55,806 nt of DNA, taken from the NCBI GenBank assembly GCA_903842455.1, contig CAIMLX010000140.1, forward strand, positions 1 through 55,806, in the 5' to 3' direction. Below the pieces are notes generated by a model. That model worked only from the letters and a program-made list of their open reading frames with translations. It did not search any database and was not told the DNA's origin. The position numbers and the translations under genes were made by a program. This DNA comes from an uncultured Hyphomicrobiales bacterium (lineage in GTDB: Bacteria > Pseudomonadota > Alphaproteobacteria > Rhizobiales > Devosiaceae). Shown piece after piece: positions 18,934 to 26,818 of the stretch (position 1 is its first letter; each line of letters starts with the position of its first letter).

Positions 18934-20562
18934 CTACCCGGTCGGCTGCTGCGGCGGCAGCACGGGGATCCAGGCGTTGGGGAAAAACCCGCGGGCATCG
19001 ACCGGCCAGCTTGCGCCCTCCGGCAGCCGCGGCTTGTTGCCTTCACAACTCCAGGTGCCGTTGGGAGCCAGCAGCCGGGTGACGCCGGGATTGCGCAGGC
19101 AGTATTCCACCATTTCCTGCGCCGTCGGCGTCATGGCGCAGACCGGCCAGTCGAACGAGGCACAGGCGTAGACGACGCCACCGACACAGCGCCAGCTGAC
19201 CCGGTCGGGGGCCGATCCCATAGGCACACGGAGCGCTTCGGCGATTTCGGCGGTAAAGCGCGGGCCGGTATAACGGTTGTCGACATAGTCGACCATCTGC
19301 ACCGCGGCACAATAGCTGAACGGGTCGGCGTAACCGCCCGCCGGCGCGGCGGCCACCACGGCCACGGCGTCGTCTGGAGTCATCGGCAGGGTCGGCGCTT
19401 CGCTGCCGGGCTGTGCCAGTGCCGGCCACACGTTGGGCTCGAGCCGCTCCGCCTCGGCAACCGGAGCCTGCGGGGCATCCGCCGCTTCGGGAACAGCCGC
19501 AGTCGGCGTGCCGTCTGTCGCCTCGGCGACCACGCTTGTGGCGGAAGGCGCAGGCGCGCGATCGACCAGCACATAGGTGATGACCAGTGCCAGGATGAGC
19601 AGCACCAGCCCGTTCGCGGCCGCGATCCAGATGAACATGTTGCGTCGCGGCGCGACATCGTCGTCGAAGTCACGCCCGCGGCCGCTGTCGCGGTAATCTC
19701 GATCCCGTTCCCGATCTCGCTCCCGCACGCCCTCGCGCTCGCGGCGGGCGGGCCGTTCGGTTCGCTCGGGCCGCTCCATGCGGGTGGCGGGGCGTTCGAA
19801 CAGCGATCGGCGCGGCTGCAGGTCCGATGCTCCGTCGCGGTCGAACCTCGGCCCGCGATCCGGCGCTGCGTCCGGCCAGATCGTCTGGTTGCCGCGGCGA
19901 CGCGGCGGTGGCTCCGGTTCCGCAGGTGGGACGACATCTTCCAGCGTCAGGGGAATCTCGCGGCTGGGTCGCGGCGGAGCCTCCTCGCGTGGCACCGTGA
20001 GCGGGTCGATCCTGAAGGCGGCCTCGCGTTCGCGTGCCTCGTCCCGTGTCCTAGCGCGGGTATCCTCCCGCTCGGGACGCACCGGGGGCTCCTCAGGTTC
20101 GGGCCACTCCGGCAAGTCATCGAAGTCCTGCCGTGCGGCGCGCCGGGGGCGGTCGTCATCGCGCGCCATCTCGCGGCGGCTGCGTCGTGCTGCCCTGCGT
20201 TGGCGAAGCTCAAGTTCGCCGGCCAGGAATGCCATCAGCGCTCCAGCGGCACTCAGCACGCCTGGCACCAGCAGTTCGATGCGGAAAAAGCTCGAGTCGA
20301 TTGCGCCCAGCCCGAGCCACGCCGCGCCGGCAATGCCAAGCAGCAACGCGCCGGGGCCGGGTGCCACGAACGCGAGAAGCCCGCCCAGCACCGCGGCGCC
20401 CATCGGGACATACCAGGCGACGCCGCCCAGCAACTGCTGCCCGGCCGACGGGCCCCACAGCTTCAGGAACGGCGTCAGCAGGTCGATGCCGAGGCCTGCC
20501 GGCGCCACCAGGGCGAACAGCCCTGCGATCAGTCCGCAGAACAGCGCCGCAACTCTCACCAC
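18934..20562 (-). CDS. membrane protein of unknown function with Cys-containing extracytoplasmic domain
   Basis: A 542-aa protein starting at GTG 20562. Residues 1-115 contain about four hydrophobic segments. Residues 115-335 are a highly charged, Arg/Glu/Pro-rich, probably disordered linker (RERDRERDRDYRD). A single helix (MFIWIAAANGLVLLILALVI) precedes an Ala/Pro-rich stalk and a globular domain of about 130 residues. That domain has six cysteines (SYCAAV, WRCVGG, YACASF, PVCAMT, EYCLRN, WSCEGN), which suggests disulphides. I recognise no family. A 1053-aa frame on the opposite strand is a shadow of this composition. Confidence 0.7.
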   Translation of the reverse strand: MVRVAALFCGLIAGLFALVAPAGLGIDLLTPFLKLWGPSAGQQLLGGVAWYVPMGAAVLGGLLAFVAPGPGALLLGIAGAAWLGLGAIDSSFFRIELLVPGVLSAAGALMAFLAGELELRQRRAARRSRREMARDDDRPRRAARQDFDDLPEWPEPEEPPVRPEREDTRARTRDEAREREAAFRIDPLTVPREEAPPRPSREIPLTLEDVVPPAEPEPPPRRRGNQTIWPDAAPDRGPRFDRDGASDLQPRRSLFERPATRMERPERTERPARREREGVRERDRERDRDYRDSGRGRDFDDDVAPRRNMFIWIAAANGLVLLILALVITYVLVDRAPAPSATSVVAEATDGTPTAAVPEAADAPQAPVAEAERLEPNVWPALAQPGSEAPTLPMTPDDAVAVVAAAPAGGYADPFSYCAAVQMVDYVDNRYTGPRFTAEIAEALRVPMGSAPDRVSWRCVGGVVYACASFDWPVCAMTPTAQEMVEYCLRNPGVTRLLAPNGTWSCEGNKPRLPEGASWPVDARGFFPNAWIPVLPPQQPTG

Positions 20563-20980
20563 CCCGACTCCATCGTTGACCCGCGCCGCGCACCGGCACG
20601 CCTTCTTCTAGCCGCCACATAGCATGACATCATGGCAACGGCAGTCCCCATCTTCGGGTCGGCGAACACCCGGTCGCTTACAGAAACGTTAACGAAATCC
20701 GCACAGTAGCGGCCGCCCTGTACACTGCATCTATTGTTGCGCCGCTGCCACAATCCACACCATTTGCGCGGCGTTCTGGCGCTCTGGCGTCGCGCACGGC
20801 GCTGGCCATCTCCAAAACTGCAGTTAAATCAGATGCTTGAAGTATACACTCGTCGGCACAGTGCGACGGACTTAAATACTTGCCCGGCAAGTCCTCGGCC
20901 GCTCGACAATGTGGCCGAATCCAGCCATTTTGATGCAAATTAACCATGATTCTGATTCTTGAAGCCGGTCTGGGGGAAAC
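20563..20980. other. AT-richer intergenic region upstream of the outer-membrane gene
   Basis: 418 bp with no convincing gene. It is clearly richer in A and T than its surroundings (for example TGATGCAAATTAACCATGATTC near 20930), as expected of a regulated promoter. Half-sites TTAAC occur, one within AACGTTAACG near 20687, but no correctly spaced CtrA box (TTAA-N7-TTAA) was found. It should contain promoters for both flanking genes. Confidence 0.5.
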
Positions 20981-22386
20981 ATGAAGTCGAATCGGTTCCT
21001 GATGGCGGTCCCCTTCCTCTTGGGCACGACTGCCTTGGTCTACGGTGCCGACCCGGCTCAGACGATCTACCCCGTCGATGACGCCCACGGCTTCTTTTCG
21101 CTGTCCGGTACCGTCGGCGGCGTGGTGATGGACCTGCCGGATGGCGGCGGCCTGTTCCTCGGCGAAGGCGCCAACGACGCCAATGACCTGTTGTTCGGCG
21201 GTACCGCCGGGGTCAGCGCGGCGATCGGCACCGGCCCGGTGCTCGGCGGCCTGCAGGGCTTCATCGGCCTCAACCTGTTCGGCACCTACGCCTATGCCGA
21301 CGTCAACAAGACCAGCGCCTTCACCGGCCCGGGCGTGGTCGTCATGCAGGGCGGCACGGGGCCGTTCTCGTCCTTGATCACGATCGCGACCAGCAGCGGC
21401 GCCACGAGCGCTTTCGCCGACATCACCTCGACGCACACCAATCCCGATGGGGGTGGCGAAGCGGTGGTCGTGGAGGCTGTCACGAACCCCGGTCCCGGGG
21501 CAGAGGACGCGCCCTATACGTCAAACGCCGTGGTGGGCAACAGCTTCCAGTGGGGTGGTGGCCAGACACGGGTTGACGGAGCCGGTGGCAGCGCCACAGC
21601 CTATGCTGCGCTTGCCGACGAAAACGGCGGCGTGTTCATCGCCGCTGGCAATCTCGATGGCCTCAACCTGACACAGAGCACCGCACCGAAGCGCTTTACC
21701 TCGGCGGCGACGTAACCTTCGGGGTGTCCGGGCAGAACGGCACGACCACCCTGCAGGGCTATGTCGGCCCCAGCTATCGCTATCTGGCGCAACGCAACAC
21801 GACGACGTCCAACCTGGTCGTCGATGTGCCGGAGTACGCTGGCGTAGCGGAGTTCCCGCTGCTGACCATCAGCGGCACCGACACCTTCTCGTCGCACTAC
21901 ATGGGCGGCATCGCAGGCCTCATGGCAACCATCCCGACCAGCGCCACCACGGCGCTGACCATTGGTGTCGAGGGCGGCGCCTACTACACCATGGCCTCGC
22001 TCAGCAGCGACGGCGTCTACACCGTCTCGGGCGGCGATCTCGATGTGGGGGGCGGTGTAATCAACCCCCCGCCTGCACCGGGAGCGGTCGCCCCGATCTC
22101 CATCGAGTATGACGGCGTTCAGTACGAGGCGGAGACGATCGCCTTCGCCGCGCGCGGAACGGCGGCCTACACGATGGCGATCGCCCAGCACGCCCAGCTC
22201 ACCTTCTCCGGCTCGGTCGACTACCTGTCGGCCGTCGCCCAGACCGGCGTCAACGCCAGCATCGTTGGTTACGACGGCGACGACGATGGCAGCGTCACCT
22301 ACCAGTCGGGTGGCGACAACGAGCGCATCTCGTGGGGCCACATGGTCAACCTGAGCGGCTCCGTCTCGCTGACGGGCCAGTTCTGA
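20981..22386 (+). pseudogene. outer-membrane beta-barrel protein gene with a frameshift
   Basis: The first frame (20981-21715) begins with a signal peptide (MKSNRFLMAVPFLLGTTALVYGA) and a Gly-rich barrel. It loses sense near 21660-21690 and stops at 21715. The -1 frame immediately continues in the same style (TEALYLGGDVTFGVSGQNG, then LQGYVGPSYRYLAQRNTTT) to 22386. The end, VNLSGSVSLTGQF, has the terminal aromatic residue needed for barrel assembly. A one-base deletion near 21670 explains this: an intact gene would encode about 468 residues. It may be a true mutation, a sequencing error or a frameshift site. Confidence 0.75.
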
Positions 22387-22410
22387 TCCACCATTCCTGA
22401 ATTGAACAAG

Positions 22411-22437
22411 GGCGCGTCCACCGGGCGCGCCTTTTTC
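22411..22437 (+). terminator. Rho-independent terminator of the outer-membrane gene
   Basis: GGCGCG, loop TCCACCGGG, CGCGCC, followed by TTTTT, starting 24 nt after the stop of the frameshifted barrel gene. It is the cleanest intrinsic terminator in the window and shows that the gene was, or is, transcribed as a single unit. Confidence 0.85.
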
Positions 22438-22462
22438 TCGCTAGCCCTGTCCCGAAACAGCA

Positions 22463-22490
22463 GCGGCGCGCACCCGAGGATGCGCGCCGC
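22463..22490 (-). terminator. hairpin downstream of the curlin-like gene
   Basis: GCGGCGCGCA and TGCGCGCCGC form a perfect 10-bp stem with an 8-nt loop. It lies 27 nt past the stop of the leftward curlin-like gene. On that strand it is followed by CTGCTGTTTCG, a weak T tail. It is probably the terminator of that gene, back to back with the terminator at 22411. Confidence 0.65.
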
Positions 22491-22517
22491 CTGACCGTCT
22501 GCCGCGGTGTATGGGGC

Positions 22518-23630
22518 TTACCAGTTGCTCTGCGTGATCGTGGCGCTGTTGCCGTTGCCGACCTGGCCCACCGCAGCCCAGTTGCTGCTGTTCGACTGCG
22601 CGACGATCGAGTCGTTGCCATTGCCGAACTGGTTGACCGAAGCGGCGTTGTTGGTGCCGTTCTGGTTGACGCCGGAGCGGTTGAACGTGCCGACCTGTAG
22701 GGTATCGGCCGTGTTGTTCACGCCGACCTGATCGGTCCGCGAGCGGTTGACGGCACCATACTGCGCGGTGTTGGCCTCGTTGTTGAAGCCAACCTGATCG
22801 GTCTGCGAGCCGTTCAGCAGGCCAACCTGGGTCGTGGTCGCATCGTGGCCGACACCGATCTGCGAGGTCAGCGAGCCGTTGAACACGCCGGCCTGGTTGG
22901 TATCGGACTCGTTGAAGGCTCCGTCCTGGAGGGTGGCAGAGGCGTTCAGCACCCCAACCTGCGTAGTACCGGCGCGGTTAAAGTCGCCGCCCTGCAGGGT
23001 GATCTGGCCGTTGAGCACGCCAAGCTGGAATGTCTCGGACCGGTTGCTCTCGCCGAACTGGCCAGTAACCGAACCGTTCAGGAAGCCGAGCTGGACGGTG
23101 TCCTGCGAGTTGGCGCCGACCTGGAACACAGCGTTGCCGTTGGCGAAGCCAACCTGAAGCGTGCCCGAATAGTTGCCTGGGCCGCCGCCGCCGCGCTGGT
23201 AGGTGTACGAGAAATTGTTGTCTCCGAGCTGGACCGTATACGCTGTGTTGGAGTGAACATCCAACGGGATCGGGACAGACGGGAAGCAACCCAGGAACGG
23301 GATGCACCCCCCCGGAATGACGATGCCGAAGCCAGCCGAAGTTTCCTGGTCGGTGATCTGGGTGTTGTTGTTGCCAAACTGTACGCCACTGGCGGTGTTC
23401 AGGCTCCAGTAGTTGGCGCGCTGGCGGATCTGCAGGTTGTTGTTGTTGCCGACCGACACGCCGGCGCCGACGTTGCCCGACGTGTCCGCACCCAACAGCG
23501 GCGGAGCGTCGAGCTGGTTGAGCGGTCCGTTATTGTTGTTGCCGAATTGCCCGATGACGCCGACGTTGAACGCCTGAGCGGGAGAGGCCACGAATGCCAG
23601 CGCGGTGCCGGCGAGCAGAAGCGTACGCAT
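22518..23630 (-). CDS. curlin-like repeat protein, candidate functional amyloid
   Basis: A 370-aa secreted protein. Residues 1-20 are a signal peptide (FVASPAQA before FNVG). Residues 159-370 contain 20 glutamines spaced 11 residues apart (positions 159, 170, 180, then every 11 to 367; only one step is 10), in a QxGxxN pattern such as QLGFLNGSVTG. Alternate units differ (LNG against NR/NE types), giving a 22-residue strand-turn-strand period like that of curlin CsgA/CsgB. A less regular Asn/Gln-rich part (residues 21-158) has two Cys. The RBS GGAGG lies just upstream of ATG 23630. No csgEFG genes are nearby. Confidence 0.8.
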   Translation of the reverse strand: MRTLLLAGTALAFVASPAQAFNVGVIGQFGNNNNGPLNQLDAPPLLGADTSGNVGAGVSVGNNNNLQIRQRANYWSLNTASGVQFGNNNTQITDQETSAGFGIVIPGGCIPFLGCFPSVPIPLDVHSNTAYTVQLGDNNFSYTYQRGGGGPGNYSGTLQVGFANGNAVFQVGANSQDTVQLGFLNGSVTGQFGESNRSETFQLGVLNGQITLQGGDFNRAGTTQVGVLNASATLQDGAFNESDTNQAGVFNGSLTSQIGVGHDATTTQVGLLNGSQTDQVGFNNEANTAQYGAVNRSRTDQVGVNNTADTLQVGTFNRSGVNQNGTNNAASVNQFGNGNDSIVAQSNSSNWAAVGQVGNGNSATITQSNW

Positions 23631-24306
23631 CTAATTCCTCCAAGAGCAAAAGAATAAACCTCAGCTCCGGAAGCAATCCGGACGGCTGTTGAAAACATCC
23701 AAGCTCAAGTGGAAATGAAAGGCCAAACGTCTATCGTATTCAGACTCGGCTATAGAACATAATTAACGGGACACATTAACCAAAGAGCGCTGCCGGTTGA
23801 GTGAGACTCCAGTACATCCGTACTGGTGGTCCTCACACATCCGGCAGAACGGGGTACGATTGATGCCGGTGTCGGGATGTCTGTCACGCGGTTGCGGCCC
23901 CGGTCACACACTGCAACCGGCCACAACCTGGGCAACGGCGCTCGCCTCGGTAGCTCAGGTCCCAAAAATGCGTTGAATAACAGCGTCTTGCGCTCAAGCG
24001 ATCCACTGCACGAGGGGCGTTGCACCACTTCTGCCAAAGGCAAAGTGCTTGCCGCGCCGGCGGCTGAACCGCGCGGAGACCGCTCAGCGGTAACCATCAT
24101 TATGGTATATACATTGCTAACGTCCACGCATCGGGATTATCTGTCCGCCATCGCGCAGGCAGGACGGGCAAGTCCACCGGCGCGAGTTGAAGTCCGGCGT
24201 TCCTGTGGAGGGGCCCGCCGGACGGGAGTGCAACAAATCGTGGCCGGTGCGTATCGCCGGGCTACGCGCGTGCCGTATGCGGCGGGTGGCGCGCGTCAGT
24301 GAGTGA
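23631..24306. other. 676-bp intergenic region between curlin-like and LuxR genes
   Basis: No supportable gene. The left 150 bp is AT-rich and should hold the curlin-like promoter. A direct repeat ATTAAC-N7-ATTAAC lies at 23762-23780. A second AT-rich patch near 24100-24120 (TATGGTATATACATTG) is a possible promoter for the LuxR gene. The region is long enough for a complex regulatory zone or a small RNA, as between the curli operons of enterobacteria, but I see no defined RNA. Confidence 0.45.
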
Positions 24307-25452
24307 GTGCTGACGATGGGATATTCGCAGAACAGCCTGACCAGCTGCATCTATGACATGGCGCTGGGGCGCTCGAGCTGGGACAGCATCCTCGACATCC
24401 TGGCGGCGACCTTTCCAGGGTGCCTGATCACCGTGTCGGGCGACAACCTTGCCACCGGCGACAATCTCGCCTTCGCGCAGCGCGGTCTCGTGCCCGCCGC
24501 CGCCGCCAGCTACCTGTCGACCTACTCAAGCCTCAACCCAACCGTGAGCCTGGGAGCCGACCTGGCGCTCTATCAGGTTTTCCACGACGAAGCGCTGATC
24601 GACCGCGACGCGGCCGCGCAGGGCCGGTTCCACCGCGAGTGGCTGAGCCGCCAAGGGGATTTCAGCGCGTCGACCGGCGTGGTGGTGCTGCGCGAAGGGT
24701 CGCGGCAGCTGGCCATCCAGATCTACTACCCGCAATTGCGGCAGGCCGAACTCCGGCCCCGGGCCTCAGCCGTGCTGGGGGATGCCGCACAGCATTTCGG
24801 CCGTGCCTTCGAGATCGCCAGCCGCACCCGCTTTGCCGATGGCCGCGGCTACCTCGAAGGCGTGGTCGCCGACCTGCCGTTCACCGTCTTCTTCGTCGAT
24901 GGCGACCTGCGCATCCACTATGCGAACTACCAGGCCGAGACCCTGCGCCGCCAGCATGTCGGTCCATTCTCCAGCGCTGACGGTGTGTTGCGCGCCACCG
25001 ACGAGAGCGCCGACGCCCAGTTGCGCCAACTGGTCGCCAAGGTGATCTCGGCCAAGCGCACGCCCACTTCGGTGCTGCAGCTCAGCCGCCCCGACAGCGA
25101 CGAGCGGCATTTCGCCATCGCCCGGCTCGCCAGCCGCGCCGGGCAGAACTACCAGTTGCACGACGCCGTGCTCGATACCGGGCCGCTGGTGATGCTGGTG
25201 GTGCATGGCAGTCTCGAGATGAGCTCGCTGCCGACCGACCTCCTCTGGCGCGCCTTCTCCCTCACCGACTCCGAGGCCCGCCTCGCCGAAGCCCTGCTCA
25301 ACGGCGCCACGCTCGCCGATTTCGCGAAGGAGCGCGAAGTCTCCAAGCAGACCCTGCGCAACCAGCTCGTCGGCGTCATGCGCAAGACCGGCACCCGCCG
25401 CCAGTCCGAACTGGTCTCGCTGCTGACCCGGCTGGCCCTGACCTGCCTGTAG
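24307..25452 (+). CDS. LuxR-type helix-turn-helix transcriptional regulator
   Basis: A 381-aa protein. The C-terminal 65 residues are a LuxR/FixJ-type DNA-binding domain (FSLTDSEARLAEALLNG, then LADFAKEREVSKQTLRNQL, then MRKTGTRRQSELVSLL). Residues about 190-300 look PAS-like (VADLPFTVFFVDGDLRIHYAN). It starts at GTG 24307 or ATG 24316. It is transcribed divergently from the curlin-like gene. In enterobacteria the LuxR-family protein CsgD activates curlin genes, so a similar link is plausible here but unproven. It lacks a receiver domain. Confidence 0.85.
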   Translation: MLTMGYSQNSLTSCIYDMALGRSSWDSILDILAATFPGCLITVSGDNLATGDNLAFAQRGLVPAAAASYLSTYSSLNPTVSLGADLALYQVFHDEALIDRDAAAQGRFHREWLSRQGDFSASTGVVVLREGSRQLAIQIYYPQLRQAELRPRASAVLGDAAQHFGRAFEIASRTRFADGRGYLEGVVADLPFTVFFVDGDLRIHYANYQAETLRRQHVGPFSSADGVLRATDESADAQLRQLVAKVISAKRTPTSVLQLSRPDSDERHFAIARLASRAGQNYQLHDAVLDTGPLVMLVVHGSLEMSSLPTDLLWRAFSLTDSEARLAEALLNGATLADFAKEREVSKQTLRNQLVGVMRKTGTRRQSELVSLLTRLALTCL

Positions 25453-25564
25453 GCCCGAAGGCCAGTTTTCTGTAGGCAATGACAAGTGCAGAACAGCTTT
25501 GCGCCGGGCTGCCATTCGACGCACGCATCTTGCCTTTTTCGGCCGGCTGGTGACTGATGCCTGC

Positions 25565-26818
25565 ATGAAAGTTCTGATCCTCGGCGGCGGCGTCATCGGC
25601 ACCACTTCGGCCTATTATCTGGCCCAAGCGGGACATGAGGTGACCGTGCTGGAGCGCCAGCGCGGTGCCGGGCTCGAAACCAGCTTCGCCAATGCCGGTG
25701 AGCTCTCCTACGGCTATGCCTCGCCGTGGGCGGGGCCCGGGATTCCGGCCAAGGCCATCAAGTGGCTGCTGATGACCGACGGGCCGCTGGTGCTGCGCCC
25801 CAAGCTCGACCCGAAGATGTGGATCTGGGGTCTGCAACTGCTGGCCAACTGCACCCACGCCGCTTACGCCCGCAACAAGGGCCGCATGGTCCGCCTCGCC
25901 GATTATTCCGATGCGCAGATGCCGGCCCTGCGCGCGCTGCCCGGCCTGGCCTTCGATGGCCGCGAGCAGGGGACGCTGCAGCTCTTCCGCCAGCAGAAGC
26001 AACTCGACCATGCCGGCGACGACATCGCGGTGCTGAAGCAATATGGCGTGCGCTACGAGGTCCTCGATCCCAAGAGTTGCGTCGCCGCCGAGCCGGGTCT
26101 CGCAACGGCCACGGTGCCCTTCGTCGGCGGCCTGCGCCTGCCCGATGACGACACTGGCGATTGCCAGATGTTCACCGAGGGCATGGCGAAGATCGCGGCG
26201 CAGCAGGGCGTCGCCTTCCACTTCGGCACCACCATTCGCGCCATCGAGAAATCCGGTGGCGCCATTGCCGGCGTCGAAACCGATCGCGGGCGCTTCACTG
26301 CCGATGCCTACGTGCTGGCGCTTGGCAGCTACTCGCCAGGCCTCGCCCGCGATCTCGGCCTCACGCTGCCGATCTATCCGATCAAAGGTTACTCGCTCAC
26401 CGTGCCGATCACCGACGAAACGGTGGCGCCGCGCTCCACCATCATGGACGAGACCTACAAGGTGGCGACGACCCGGCTCGGCGACCGCATCCGCGTCGGC
26501 GGCACGGCCGAAATCGCCGGCTACGACCTTACGCTGCACCAGTCCCGCCGCGGCCCGCTCGATCGCTCGCTGCGCGAACTCTTCCCCACCGCCGGCGACA
26601 CCGCGCGCGCCAGCTACTGGTGCGGCCTCCGTCCGATGACCCCCGATGGCACGCCCATCCTCGGCAAGGCGCTGTCCAACCTCTATCTCAACACCGGCCA
26701 CGGCACGCTGGGCTGGACCATGGCGGCAGGCTCGGGTCGCGTCCTCGCCGACCTCGTTTCCGGCCGTGAGCCGGAGATCGATACCTCCGATCTCGGGCTT
26801 GGCCGCTACTCCGCCTGA
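25565..26818 (+). CDS. dadA: D-amino acid dehydrogenase
   Basis: A 417-aa FAD-dependent oxidoreductase that deaminates D-amino acids to 2-oxo acids and passes electrons to the respiratory chain. The N-terminal dinucleotide fold is MKVLILGGGVIGTTSAYYLA. The DadA-typical segments SFANAGELSYGYASPWAGPG (about residue 38) and the C-terminal NTGHGTLGWTMAAGSGR (about 379) bind FAD. ATG 25565 is chosen over the longer frame from 25499. The 3' end overlaps that of the convergent glycosyltransferase by 13 bp. No alanine racemase is next to it. Confidence 0.93.
   Translation: MKVLILGGGVIGTTSAYYLAQAGHEVTVLERQRGAGLETSFANAGELSYGYASPWAGPGIPAKAIKWLLMTDGPLVLRPKLDPKMWIWGLQLLANCTHAAYARNKGRMVRLADYSDAQMPALRALPGLAFDGREQGTLQLFRQQKQLDHAGDDIAVLKQYGVRYEVLDPKSCVAAEPGLATATVPFVGGLRLPDDDTGDCQMFTEGMAKIAAQQGVAFHFGTTIRAIEKSGGAIAGVETDRGRFTADAYVLALGSYSPGLARDLGLTLPIYPIKGYSLTVPITDETVAPRSTIMDETYKVATTRLGDRIRVGGTAEIAGYDLTLHQSRRGPLDRSLRELFPTAGDTARASYWCGLRPMTPDGTPILGKALSNLYLNTGHGTLGWTMAAGSGRVLADLVSGREPEIDTSDLGLGRYSA

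Noticed and set aside
17461-20622. A 1053-residue open frame on the plus strand
   Set aside because: It lies antisense to the allophanate hydrolase and the membrane-protein genes, is Arg/Gly/His-rich without family motifs, and reflects GC-driven absence of stops.
23762-23780. ATTAAC-N7-ATTAAC as a CtrA site
   Set aside because: The TTAA half-sites are 9 bp apart rather than 7, so it does not fit the known consensus.
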